Source: Archangium gephyra (GTDB lineage Bacteria; Myxococcota; Myxococcia; Myxococcales; Myxococcaceae). Taken from it: 64,000 nucleotides of DNA. Position 1 is the stretch's first letter. Each line of letters opens with the position of its first letter. Positions 36,704 to 44,660 of the stretch are shown here, in pieces. The stretch covers positions 2,860,501-2,924,500 of the forward strand of contig NZ_CP011509.1 of the NCBI RefSeq assembly GCF_001027285.1. The letters run 5' to 3'. Below the pieces are notes generated by a model that had not been told where the DNA came from, made no database searches, and saw only the letters and a list, made by a program, of their open reading frames with translations. The position numbers were made by a program, and so were the translations under genes.

Positions 36704-37153
36704 ATGCGGTACCTCTTCATCGCGTTGGCAGCGGGCGGGTTGGGAGTGGGATGCGCGACCCCGCGGGTATCCTCTGAGCCGCGGATGTCGGTGGAAGTGG
36801 AGCGGTGGCGGGGGCGGTATCAGGAGGAGCGCGAACGTGCGGAAGCACTCGCGGTGAGGCTCGCCGAAGCGGAGAGTGCGCTGGAGGCGGTGGCCCAGGA
36901 GCGGGCGGAGACGGCCCAGCTGAACCAGGTGTTGGAGGAGGAGCTGGGCCGGGCGGCGGCGGTGCGGCACTCGCTGGTGGAGCACAACGCGCAGCTGGTG
37001 ACGCGGCAGCGGGAGATGACGGCGCTGCGGGAGGAGCTGGAGGACGTGTGGTACCAGGCGGCGCTTTCCCGGGCCCGGCGGCGCAGTCAGCCCCCGTCCG
37101 CGCAGGAGCCCTCGCAGGCCCCGGCTCCGCCGATGCCCGCTGGCAGTCCGTGA
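36704..37153 (+). CDS. Coiled-coil lipoprotein upstream of a histidine kinase
   Basis: 149 residues, ATG at 36704. Signal MRYLFIALAAGGLGVGC with lipobox. Residues about 30-120 are a long coiled coil with heptads (AEALAVRLAEAESALEAVA, LNQVLEEELGRAAAV), then a Pro/Gln-rich tail. The stop overlaps the GTG start of the histidine kinase gene, so it is co-translated with it and may be an envelope partner or sensor accessory. Family not recognised. Confidence 0.75.
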   Translation: MRYLFIALAAGGLGVGCATPRVSSEPRMSVEVERWRGRYQEERERAEALAVRLAEAESALEAVAQERAETAQLNQVLEEELGRAAAVRHSLVEHNAQLVTRQREMTALREELEDVWYQAALSRARRRSQPPSAQEPSQAPAPPMPAGSP

Positions 37154-38544
37154 GCGCTCGCGCCTCCATTCGTGGCTACCGCGCCGGCTTCCTGTTCGCG
37201 GTGATGCTGCTGTCGGCGGTGGCCGGCGTCACGCTCTGGACGGAGGTGCGCACGGGCCGTCAGGTGGCCGAGCGCGTCCAGGAGGCGCTCGACCGGGCGG
37301 GGCTGATCGGCCGCATCCGGGTGGACGCGCTCTCGCTGGAGTCCGCCATCGAGGCCCACATCCGCGCCACCGATGACCCCCAGCGCCAGGCCGCCGACGA
37401 GGTGATGGAGGACATCCTCGCCGACATCCGCCAGGCCACGCAGGAGTACACGCGGGAGCTGCCCCACGGGGACACGTTGGTGGTGTGGCAGCGCTTCAAC
37501 ATGGCTTGCACGCGGCTGGCCGAGCAGGTGCGCGCCGCGGCCGTCTTCTCCCATCGCCAGGAGGCGGAGCAGGCGCGGCACCACCTGGTGGAGCAGGTGC
37601 GCCCGCTGGCCGAGGAGATTGACGGACTGGCGGGGCAGCTCGCGCGGGAGAACGCGGACGAGGCCCGGCTGCTGTTGGACCACCTCGCCTCGCTGCGCGT
37701 GCGCAACCTCGCGTTCGGCGGTGGGGTGACGCTGCTGGCGGTGCTGGTGTCGCTGTGGGTGGGCTGGCGCATCACCTCGGTGCTGGAGCGGCAGGAGGCC
37801 ACCATCCAGGCGCAGATGGAGGAGCTGGACCGGCGCAACCAGGAGCTGGACGCCTTCACCCGGCGCGTGGCGCATGACCTGATGGGGCCGCTGTCGCCGC
37901 TCAAGGGGTACCTCACGCTGCTGCGCCGCTCGGGGGCGGTGAAGGACGCGCAGGCGCTGGAGCTGGTGTCGCTCTCCGAGTCCAGCGCGGTGCGCATGGG
38001 CGAGCTCATCGAGGCGCTGCTGCGCTTCTGCCGCGCCGGTACCCGGGGCGAGCCCGCGGTGGGCGAGCTGGACACGGCCGTGAGCACGTTGCTTTTGGAG
38101 GTGAGCCAGACGGCCGCCGCGCAGGGCGTGGCGCTGGAGCGCTCGCTGGAGTCCGGCGTGAAGGTGTCCTGCCCCTCGCAGCTGTTGCAGCTCATCGCGC
38201 AGAACCTGCTGTCCAACGCGGTGAAGTACACGGCGGGCCGGCCCGAGGCGCACGTCTCCGTGAAGGTGGTGCGGGAGGGGGGCGAGGCGGTGCTGGAGGT
38301 GGCCGACAACGGCGCTGGCATGAGCCCGGAGACGCAGGCGAAGCTCTTCCAGCCATTCTTCCGGGGCCCGGAGACCCGGGGGATTCCCGGGCACGGGCTC
38401 GGCCTGGCCACCACGAAGCGGCTGGTGGAGGCCCACGGCGGCGTGCTGCTGGTGCGCTCGGAGCCGGGCGTGGGCACCCGGGTGACGGTCCGCTTTCCCC
38501 TCGCGGCCGAGGCCGCGCCCCCTGTCCGCGGAGTCGGTACATGA
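37150..38544 (+). CDS. Membrane sensor histidine kinase
   Basis: 464 residues from GTG at 37150, overlapping the lipoprotein stop. Two TM helices (FLFAVMLLSAVAGVTLW near 15-30 and LAFGGGVTLLAVLVSLWVGW near 190-210) enclose a helical periplasmic domain of about 155 residues. H-box FTRRVAHDLMGPLSPLKGYL with the phospho-His, N-box QNLLSNAVKYT, G1 VADNGAGMS, F FQPFFRG, G2 GHGLGLATTKR. Signal unknown. The start overlap downstream with the NtrC-type regulator makes them a cognate pair. Confidence 0.92.
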   Translation: MSARASIRGYRAGFLFAVMLLSAVAGVTLWTEVRTGRQVAERVQEALDRAGLIGRIRVDALSLESAIEAHIRATDDPQRQAADEVMEDILADIRQATQEYTRELPHGDTLVVWQRFNMACTRLAEQVRAAAVFSHRQEAEQARHHLVEQVRPLAEEIDGLAGQLARENADEARLLLDHLASLRVRNLAFGGGVTLLAVLVSLWVGWRITSVLERQEATIQAQMEELDRRNQELDAFTRRVAHDLMGPLSPLKGYLTLLRRSGAVKDAQALELVSLSESSAVRMGELIEALLRFCRAGTRGEPAVGELDTAVSTLLLEVSQTAAAQGVALERSLESGVKVSCPSQLLQLIAQNLLSNAVKYTAGRPEAHVSVKVVREGGEAVLEVADNGAGMSPETQAKLFQPFFRGPETRGIPGHGLGLATTKRLVEAHGGVLLVRSEPGVGTRVTVRFPLAAEAAPPVRGVGT

Positions 38545-39878
38545 GTCCCGCCCGTATCCTCGTCGTCGATGATGATCCCCACGCGCGGGACTTGCTCAAG
38601 CGCCTGCTCGGCATGCTCGGCGAGGTGTTCCAGGCCTCGCACCCGAAGGAGGCCAGCACGCGGCTCGCCGAGGAGGGGCCGTTCGATCTGGTGCTCACCG
38701 ACATGGCCATGCCCAACGCGGGGGATGGGCTCACGGTGTTGAACGAGGTGCGCGCGCAGCTGCCGGACACGCCCGTCATCGTGGTGACGGCCTTCGGCAA
38801 CATCGAGGGCGCGCTGGACAGCATCCAGCAGGGGGCCTTCGACTACCTCGCCAAGCCCTTCGACGTGGACGCCATCGTGCGCGTGGCGAAGCGCGCGTTG
38901 GAGCAGAAGCGGCTGGTGGAGGAGAACCGCTCGCTGCGCAAGCAGGTGGAGCGCGGCTCCATGGTGGGGCGCAGCCCGGCGCTGCTCGAGGTCTACAAGC
39001 AGGTGGCCCGGGCGGCGGCCACGTCGGTGCCGGTGTTGATTACCGGCGAGACGGGCACGGGCAAGGAGATGGTGGCCCGCGCGCTGCACCGGCGCTCGCC
39101 GCGCTCCGGTGGGGCCTTCATCCCCGTGGACTGTGGCGCCATCGCCGAGTCCCTCATGGAGAGCGAGCTGTTCGGCCATGCACGCGGCTCGTTCACCGGA
39201 GCCTCGGGCGCCCGGCGCGGTGTGTTCGAGGAGGCCCATGGTGGCACGCTGTTCCTCGACGAGATTGGCGATGTGGGGCCCAAGGTGCAGGCGCAGCTGT
39301 TGCGCGCGCTGCAGGAGGGGGAGATCCGCCGCGTCGGAGAGAGCGCGCCGGTGAAGGTGGATGTCCGCGTGGTGGCCGCGACGAACAAGGATTTGAAGGC
39401 GCGCGTGGCCGAGGGGCTGTTCCGCGAGGATTTGTTGTACCGGCTGGATGTGGTGCACCTGCACCTGCCGCCCCTTCGCGAGCGGCGGGAGGACATTCCC
39501 GCCCTGGTGGAGTACTTCGCGGCGCTGCATGCCCGGGGCGGCGTGGCGCCCGTGGTCACGGCCGAGGTCATGACCCGGCTTACCGCGTACGACTGGCCGG
39601 GCAACGTGCGGCAGCTGGAGAACGTGGTGGCCCGGGCGCTCGCGCTCAATGTCACGGGGGTGTTGGGGCCCCAGGATTTTCCCGAGCCGATCGGTGACGC
39701 GCCCAAGAAGCTCAGTGGCCTGGCCGGGGACATGCCCAGCCTCGCCGAGCTGTCACGGCGGTACGCGACCCATGTGCTCCAGCATGTCGGGGGAAACAAG
39801 AGCGAGGCGGCGCGGTTGCTCGATGTGGACCGCAAGACGCTCTACAAGCTGCTTGAGGCCCAGGAACCCGCGGAGTAG
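38541..39878 (+). CDS. NtrC-family sigma-54 activator response regulator
   Basis: 445 residues. Receiver domain with acidic DDD at 10-12, phospho-acceptor D54 in VLTDMAMPN, and K in YLAKPF. AAA+ sigma-54 domain: Walker A GETGTGKE, GAFTGA-loop as GSFTGA (Ala to Ser) in HARGSFTGAS, Walker B GGTLFLDEIGDV, Arg finger region FREDLLYRLDVVHLHLPPLRER. C-terminal Fis-type HTH NKSEAARLLDVDRKTLYKLL. Activates sigma-54 promoters on phosphorylation by the kinase encoded just upstream. Its last 365 bases recur at 41992-42356 after a two-gene insertion, so this end may be native or a replacement. Confidence 0.95.
   Translation: MSPARILVVDDDPHARDLLKRLLGMLGEVFQASHPKEASTRLAEEGPFDLVLTDMAMPNAGDGLTVLNEVRAQLPDTPVIVVTAFGNIEGALDSIQQGAFDYLAKPFDVDAIVRVAKRALEQKRLVEENRSLRKQVERGSMVGRSPALLEVYKQVARAAATSVPVLITGETGTGKEMVARALHRRSPRSGGAFIPVDCGAIAESLMESELFGHARGSFTGASGARRGVFEEAHGGTLFLDEIGDVGPKVQAQLLRALQEGEIRRVGESAPVKVDVRVVAATNKDLKARVAEGLFREDLLYRLDVVHLHLPPLRERREDIPALVEYFAALHARGGVAPVVTAEVMTRLTAYDWPGNVRQLENVVARALALNVTGVLGPQDFPEPIGDAPKKLSGLAGDMPSLAELSRRYATHVLQHVGGNKSEAARLLDVDRKTLYKLLEAQEPAE
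39514..39878 (+). repeat. 365-bp direct repeat, copy 1 (3' end of regulator gene)
   Basis: Covers the end of the AAA+ domain and the Fis-type HTH of the regulator. Aligns without gaps to 41992-42356 with 19 differences by my count; two change an amino acid (Gly/Ser and Thr/Ala), the rest are silent. The similarity stops at the shared stop codon and, on the other side, at ACTTCGC. Confidence 0.9.
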
Positions 39879-39940
39879 GAGGGCCAAACCGGCGAAGCTC
39901 ATCCCATGCAAATGCAAAGGCCAATCGTCCTGTAAATGTG

Positions 39941-39946
39941 TAGAAT
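39941..39946 (+). promoter_or_regulatory. Possible -10 element of the island operon
   Basis: TAGAAT in an AT-rich leader, 53 bases before the ParA-type start. No convincing -35 at the right distance, so weak. Confidence 0.25.
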
Positions 39947-39998
39947 GGTTTCTGAAAGGTAGTACCTGCCCAAAATTGGAGCTGAATTCGGAATCAAC

Positions 39999-41033
39999 AT
40001 GAAAGCTATAACTTTCTTCAATAACAAGGGTGGAGTAGGAAAAACCACTCTGGCATGTAACACGGCCGCTCATTTCGCTAGACAACTCAAGCAAAGGGTC
40101 CTGCTGGTGGACTGTGACCCTCAATGCAACTCGACACAACTCATCCTTCAAGAAGATGAGTGCTTGGAACTCTATGCTCCGGGTGGCGGTGACACAATCA
40201 TGAGTGTCATGCAGCCAATCCAAGATGGTGATTCGTTCATAAACACGAATATATCGCCTCTCCTTGGCTCCAAAAACAGGTTTTCCATCGACATCGTCCC
40301 TGGTCATCCACGCATGTCGATTGTGGAAGATAAGCTAAGCCAAGCTTGGAACGGTGCCATTGCAGGTGACGTTGGTGGCCTGAGGACGTCCAACTGGTGT
40401 TTTGAGTTCTGTCAAGCGTTTGAGAAGCGCTATGACGTCATCTTTTTCGACTGCGGGCCGAGCCTCGGTTCGCTAAATCGGACCGTGCTGCTTGGGACAG
40501 ATTTTTTTGTTACCCCGATGGGATGCGACATCTTCAGCATCGTCGGAATCAGGAATATCGCTGGTTGGCTAAGTCAATGGCTCGATTTGTACAAAGAGGG
40601 AGTCAAAGCCTGCAAAAAACGTCATCCAGATCAGTTTGAACGCTACAAAATAGGCAGAGCAGTCGCCATTGAGTCCGGCTTCGCGGGCTACACTGTACAG
40701 CAGTATATAGCCAAATCGCAACAAGGAGGGCGACGCCCGACTGCGGCATTTGAAACAATTCTCGCCCAAATTCCGGACGAGGTTTACCAAAACCTTGGTC
40801 AATTCACTGACGAGAAGGAGTCCTCTGAGCACATAAGGCTCGGCGATGTTCCAAATATGTTTAGTTTGATTCCACTTGCCCAATCGGCACATGCACCAAT
40901 CATGGACCTATCTAGCGGTGATGGGCTTCGCGGAAGCGGTTACAGCCAAGCCGAGAAGTACGCCGATATTATCGCCCAAGTCGCACGGGCGCTCGCGCGC
41001 AACATTGGCATCTCTACCGCCAAAGCCAAATGA
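39999..41033 (+). CDS. ParA/MinD-type ATPase, first gene of the SIR2 island
   Basis: 344 residues. Deviant Walker [12 protein letters not shown] (K10 and K15), second motif [15 protein letters not shown] (Walker A'), Walker B-like [17 protein letters not shown]. The family is normally a membrane- or DNA-associated ATP switch that dimerises around ATP; chromosome/plasmid ParA would sit beside parB, which is absent. The remaining 170 residues contain a longer insertion ([17 protein letters not shown]) than plain ParA. The last four bases overlap the SIR2-type gene start. Base and codon use differ sharply from the chromosome. I infer that it senses or regulates for the coupled SIR2 effector. Confidence 0.85.
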   Translation: MKAITFFNNKGGVGKTTLACNTAAHFARQLKQRVLLVDCDPQCNSTQLILQEDECLELYAPGGGDTIMSVMQPIQDGDSFINTNISPLLGSKNRFSIDIVPGHPRMSIVEDKLSQAWNGAIAGDVGGLRTSNWCFEFCQAFEKRYDVIFFDCGPSLGSLNRTVLLGTDFFVTPMGCDIFSIVGIRNIAGWLSQWLDLYKEGVKACKKRHPDQFERYKIGRAVAIESGFAGYTVQQYIAKSQQGGRRPTAAFETILAQIPDEVYQNLGQFTDEKESSEHIRLGDVPNMFSLIPLAQSAHAPIMDLSSGDGLRGSGYSQAEKYADIIAQVARALARNIGISTAKAK

Positions 41034-41896
41034 CAACTCCAAAATGGCCTGAATCTTTGGTGGCAGAGATTGCAGAGCGCCGTTGCATTCTCGTCTTGGG
41101 CGCCGGTGTCTCCGCAGGATCGAAGTCACTGACAACTCCACCGAGGAGGCCAGCTACCTGGAAGCAGTTTCTGACGAACAGTCTTAAGTTTGTCCGCGTA
41201 AAGACAGATGCGGATGAAGCAGAGCGCCTGATTGCTAAGGACCAATTGCTCGACGCAGCGCAAATCATTGTTGACGGGATGGACGATGCTGACTTCTCGA
41301 AGTTCATCCGTGATGAGCTTGCCACTCCGCGCTTTCAGCCATCGAAAATTCACGAAATCATCCTTGATATCGATCCCAAGATTGTTGTTACTTTCAATTA
41401 TGATGAGATATATGACATGTATTGCAAGCAAGGAAAGGCCCAGGAGGGATATAATATCTGTCGGTACTATGATAGTCATGCAATCAACGATATTCGTTCG
41501 ACAATTCGAAGCATACTCAAGGCGCACGGTTGCGTTTCCGATCCCAGCAAGGTAGTGCTGAGTAGGAGCCAGTATTTCAACGCCCGTAGAAATTATCCCA
41601 GCTTCTACGCCATTTTGGATGCGCTTTTCCTTACGAATACGCTTCTTTTTATTGGCACCAGTCTGGGAGATCCAGACATTCAACTTGTCCTCGAGAATGT
41701 AAATATATCAGCGCCAAGCAGTCATCCGCATTATGCATTGGTAGAGGAAGGGCGCCATTCCTCGATCAAGGCTGCGATGCGAAAGACATACAATCTGGAA
41801 CTCATTGAGTATCCAGCAGGGCAGCATGATGTTGCTGAAGCTGCTCTGGAAGAGCTTAAAAACTCGGTTTTGGGGTATAGATTCACACATCCTTGA
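41030..41896 (+). CDS. SIR2-family NADase-like effector
   Basis: 288 residues. SIR2_2-type domain fills the protein: GAGVS (24-28) in [13 protein letters not shown], the TxNxD-type motif TFNYD with N123, catalytic-type His H166 in LKAHGC, then [13 protein letters not shown] and GTSLGDPDI (209-217). These residues bind and cleave NAD+. Bacterial proteins of this class (Thoeris ThsA, DSR, SIR2-HerA, SIR2-pAgo) are NADases that deplete NAD+ on phage infection; few are protein deacetylases. ATG overlaps the ParA-type stop, so translation is coupled. AT-rich like its partner. Confidence 0.87.
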   Translation: MTTPKWPESLVAEIAERRCILVLGAGVSAGSKSLTTPPRRPATWKQFLTNSLKFVRVKTDADEAERLIAKDQLLDAAQIIVDGMDDADFSKFIRDELATPRFQPSKIHEIILDIDPKIVVTFNYDEIYDMYCKQGKAQEGYNICRYYDSHAINDIRSTIRSILKAHGCVSDPSKVVLSRSQYFNARRNYPSFYAILDALFLTNTLLFIGTSLGDPDIQLVLENVNISAPSSHPHYALVEEGRHSSIKAAMRKTYNLELIEYPAGQHDVAEAALEELKNSVLGYRFTHP

Positions 41897-41918
41897 TAGA
41901 AGCGTCCGTCGCCCCAGA

Positions 41919-41946
41919 CAGAGAGTACGTATCAGAGAGTACGTAT
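41919..41946. repeat. Exact 14-bp tandem repeat at the end of the island
   Basis: CAGAGAGTACGTAT occurs twice without a gap (41919-41932, 41933-41946); each copy contains the palindrome TACGTA. It sits between the SIR2-type stop and the second 365-bp copy. Could be recombination-related or a regulatory iteron. Confidence 0.7.
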
Positions 41947-41991
41947 TTACGCTGATTGTGTGTGATTTTAGCCAAATTGGCATTGATGGAC

Positions 41992-42356
41992 ACTTCGCCG
42001 CGCTGCATGCCCGGGGCAGCGTGGCGCCCGTGGTCACGGCCGAGGTCATGACGCGGCTCACCGCCTACGACTGGCCCGGCAACGTGCGGCAGCTGGAGAA
42101 CGTGGTGGCCCGGGCGCTTGCGCTCAACGTCACCGGTGTGTTGGGGCCACAGGACTTCCCCGAGCCGATTGGCGACGCGCCCAAGAAGCTCAGTGGCCTG
42201 GCCGGGGACATGCCCAGCCTCGCCGAGCTGTCACGGCGGTACGCGGCCCATGTGCTCCAGCATGTCGGGGGCAACAAGAGCGAGGCGGCGCGGTTGCTCG
42301 ATGTGGACCGCAAGACGCTCTACAAGCTGCTCGAGGCCCAGGAGCCCGCGGAGTAG
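41992..42356 (+). pseudogene. Truncated duplicate of the NtrC-type regulator C-terminus (365-bp repeat, copy 2)
   Basis: Reads in frame through FAALHARGSVAPVV, the late AAA+ subdomain and the full Fis-type HTH to the same stop codon as the gene ending at 39878, but lacks the receiver, Walker motifs and a start. An open frame extends back to 41805 only through antisense/out-of-frame island DNA. It is either the displaced native end of the regulator gene or the piece brought by the insertion. It could still yield a DNA-binding fragment if translated, but no start with a ribosome-binding site is seen. Confidence 0.85.
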
Positions 42357-42383
42357 CTCGGGTGGGAACCTGGGAGGCTCGAT

Positions 42384-42418
42384 ACCCTCACCCCGTCCCT
42401 CTCCCGGAGGGCGAGGGG
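42384..42418 (-). repeat. REP-like hairpin element, copy 5 (reverse orientation)
   Basis: ACCCTCACCCCGTCCCTCTCCC-GGA-GGGCGAGGGG, the complement of the other copies, 28 bases after the duplicated regulator end and before the YjbQ gene. Two perfectly paired arms except one position. Confidence 0.65.
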
Positions 42419-42449
42419 AGGTTGGCGAGGGAAGGTTGGCGAGGGGTCC

Positions 42450-42863
42450 TCAGCTCACCACGGAGACGGTGACTCGGCGGTGGTGCGGTGACGTCCGGTG
42501 CTCCCAGACGTAGATGCCCTGCCACGTGCCCAGGTTCGCCTCGCCCCCCTTCACCGGCACGCTCAGCGAGTTCTGCGTCAGCACCGTCCGCACGTGCGCC
42601 GGCATGTCGTCCGGACCCTCCGCGTCGTGGCGGAAGAGCGGGTCTCCGTCCTTCACCAGCCGCGAGAAGAAGGACTCCAGATCCTTCCGTACGTCCGGAT
42701 CCGCGTTCTCGCACAACAGCAGCGAGGCGCTCGTGTGGTGCAGGAAGATGGTGCACAGGCCTTCCTGCGCACCGCTCTCCTCCACCGCTCGCTGCACCTC
42801 GCCTGTGATGTCGTGGAAGCCCCGGCCCCGCGTCGCCACCGTCAGTTCCTTCGCGCGATACAT
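42450..42863 (-). CDS. YjbQ/UPF0047 family protein
   Basis: 137 residues, ATG at 42863 with GAGGAGA upstream. Family segments: GFHDITGEVQRAVEESG, CTIFLHHTSASLLLCENADPDV, the strongly conserved HTSASL...N-D-V block, DDMPAHVRTVLTQNSLSVPV and LGTWQGIYVWEHR near the C-terminus. Trimeric beta protein with a metal-like site; the E. coli member has weak thiamine-phosphate synthase activity and true role is unsettled. 29 bases after the esterase gene on the same strand. Confidence 0.93.
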   Translation of the reverse strand: MYRAKELTVATRGRGFHDITGEVQRAVEESGAQEGLCTIFLHHTSASLLLCENADPDVRKDLESFFSRLVKDGDPLFRHDAEGPDDMPAHVRTVLTQNSLSVPVKGGEANLGTWQGIYVWEHRTSPHHRRVTVSVVS

Positions 42864-42891
42864 GGCTCGTCTCCTCGGGGCCGGGATGGGT

Positions 42892-43638
42892 TCAACGATT
42901 CGTGAGACGGGTGTGCAGGAACTCCGCCATCCGCTCCAGCGTTTCCGGCGCGATCGTGTGCGGTCCGTTGAAGGGGAGGAACTCCACGGACAGTCCCGCG
43001 TTCGTCAGCAGATCCCTCAGCCGCTCCGCCTGGCCGTACGCGAGGACGCTGTCCACACGCCCGTGGCTCTGCAGCACCGGCAGGCCCTTGCGCTTCTCCG
43101 CCCGCTGCTTCCACTCGTCCTGGCAGATCAGCGTCCCCGACAGGATGCACAACCCCGCCGGGGCCTCCTCCAGCCGCAACGCCACGTCCGTCGTCACCAT
43201 GCCGCCCTGGCTGAACCCGCCCAGGACGATCCGCCCATACGGCAGCTTCGTCGCCGCCGACAGCGCCGACAGCAGGCTCATCAACCCGCGCCTCGCCTGG
43301 GCCAGCCCCTCCGGTATCGCCACCGCGAACTTGTCCCAGTCGCGCTCCTGCCCCATCAGCACCTCCTGTGGCAGGTTGAACCAGGCCCTCGCGTGCGGCA
43401 TCCCCATCGCCGACAGCGACAGCGGCGCCGCCGGGAACACGAAGCGCACCTTCGACGCCAGCTCCGGCTTCAGCTCCACCAACTCCATCGCCAGCGGCAC
43501 CAGGTCCGTCGCGGGCGCCCCGAAGCCGTGGCACAGCACCACCGCCAGCTCCGGGCTCGCTCCCTCGGGCACCCCATCCACCACCTGGCAGTCCAGCTCG
43601 CCCAGGCGGGTGCTCACACGTCGCATCACGGCCCTCAT
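42892..43638 (-). CDS. Carboxylesterase/phospholipase-type alpha/beta hydrolase
   Basis: 248 residues from ATG at 43638, which overlaps the upstream cyclophilin gene stop (TAATG); an ATG at 43626 is an alternative. Fits the YpfH/carboxylesterase family (abhydrolase_2): VVLCHGFGAPATDLVPLA oxyanion segment, ARAWFN region, nucleophile in LGGFSQGGMVTTDVALR, Asp in LQSHGRVDSVLAYGQAERL, His in FNGPHTIAPETLERM. Cytoplasmic, acts on short acyl esters or lysophospholipid. Translationally coupled to the cyclophilin. Confidence 0.9.
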   Translation of the reverse strand: MRAVMRRVSTRLGELDCQVVDGVPEGASPELAVVLCHGFGAPATDLVPLAMELVELKPELASKVRFVFPAAPLSLSAMGMPHARAWFNLPQEVLMGQERDWDKFAVAIPEGLAQARRGLMSLLSALSAATKLPYGRIVLGGFSQGGMVTTDVALRLEEAPAGLCILSGTLICQDEWKQRAEKRKGLPVLQSHGRVDSVLAYGQAERLRDLLTNAGLSVEFLPFNGPHTIAPETLERMAEFLHTRLTNR

Positions 43639-44432
43639 TACTTGGGCTGCTCGGCGCTGATCGTCACCTTCTTCACCACCACGTCCTTCACCGGCTTGTC
43701 GCGCCCGCCGGTCGGCACCTGCGAGATGCGCTCCACCACGTCGTAGCCCTTCACCACCTCGCCGAAGATGGTGTGCCGGCCCGTCAGATGCGAGGGCGTC
43801 GACGTCGTGATGAAGAACTGGCTTCCGTTCGTCCCCGGTCCCCGGTTCGCCATCGCCAGCAGGCCCACCTTGTCGAAGCTCTTGCCGTTCTGGACCTCGT
43901 CCTCGAAGTTGTAGCCCGGCGAGCCCGTGCCCTGGCCCAGCGGGTCTCCGCCCTGGATCATGAAGCCCGGGATGACGCGGTGGAAGATGACGTCCTTGTA
44001 CAGCGGCGTGCCCTTCTTCTCCTGCTGCGTCTTCGGGTCCGTCCACGTCTGCTCTCCGGTGGACAGGCCCACGAAGTTCGCCACCGTGAGGGGCGCCTCC
44101 TTCGAGAAGAGCCTCAACACGATGGGGCCCTGGTTCGTGTCCATCGTGGCGAACAGCTCCTGGCCCTGCAGCGCCTTCTGCTGCCAGGGGCCCGGGTTCT
44201 CCGCGGGGGGCTTCGTCCGGGGCACCGGGCTGGAGCCGTGGACCTTGGGCTCGACGGCAAGCTGCGTGTCCGCCGGAGGCGTCGCGGGCGGAGGCGTCGC
44301 GGGCGGAGGCGTCTGGGCCGCCGGGGGCGTCGAGCCCGTGGGAGGAGTGCCCTCGGCCTGCTTGTCCTTGTCCTTGGAGCAGGCGGTCAGGGTCAGAAGG
44401 AGGAGTCCGGTCTTCAGCAGTCGATTGCTCAT
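43638..44432 (-). CDS. Cyclophilin-type peptidyl-prolyl isomerase lipoprotein
   Basis: 264 residues. Signal MSNRLLKTGLLLLTLTAC, lipobox LTAC. Then a long Pro/Thr linker with PPATPP repeats to about residue 75. Cyclophilin domain: IVLRLFSKEAPLTVANFVGL, VIFHRVIPGFMIQGGDPLGQGTG (active-site Arg, Phe, Gln), MANRGPGTNGSQFFIT, HTIFGEVVKGYDVV. Catalyses X-Pro bond isomerisation, here on the envelope side. No Trp at the cyclosporin-binding site, as usual for bacterial ones. Confidence 0.93.
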   Translation of the reverse strand: MSNRLLKTGLLLLTLTACSKDKDKQAEGTPPTGSTPPAAQTPPPATPPPATPPADTQLAVEPKVHGSSPVPRTKPPAENPGPWQQKALQGQELFATMDTNQGPIVLRLFSKEAPLTVANFVGLSTGEQTWTDPKTQQEKKGTPLYKDVIFHRVIPGFMIQGGDPLGQGTGSPGYNFEDEVQNGKSFDKVGLLAMANRGPGTNGSQFFITTSTPSHLTGRHTIFGEVVKGYDVVERISQVPTGGRDKPVKDVVVKKVTISAEQPK

Positions 44433-44660
44433 GGGGCGGGCATCCTACAGAGCGAAGGGAGGCTCGCAACCCGGACGTCGAGGAATGACGGGCTCTGAAC
44501 CGGTGTTCAGAAGCGCGCACGTCCGCTCCGAGCGTTCAGTCCCATACCGTTGCCCTGATCCAGCACGTGGGTAGGGAACCGTAGAATCCCCGCTATCGTC
44601 AGTTCTCCTGGAGCTCGAGCGTAGAGCGCCTGGGGTGGGTGTCCCTCTCTGGAGGAAGCA

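Larger units (their letters stand above)
39879..41991. mobile_element. Acquired two-gene island inserted at the 3' end of the regulator gene
   Basis: About 2.1 kb that is markedly richer in A/T than both flanks, with codons such as AAA, ATA and TTT that neighbours avoid. It holds a ParA-type ATPase and a SIR2-type gene and is bounded by the 365-bp direct repeats. No integrase, transposase or tRNA is present. The pattern recalls elements that insert at the end of a coding gene and supply a replacement 3' end (for example e14/phage 21 in E. coli icd). Confidence 0.75.

Noticed and set aside
39879-41991. Ordinary plasmid partition (parA) gene
   Set aside because: No parB or centromere-like site, and the coupled gene is a SIR2 protein.
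41805-42356. 183-codon frame joining island DNA to the regulator C-terminus as a separate gene
   Set aside because: Its first 60 codons run in another frame across the SIR2-type gene end and the repeats, with no ribosome-binding site. I treat only 41992-42356 as a duplicated gene fragment.
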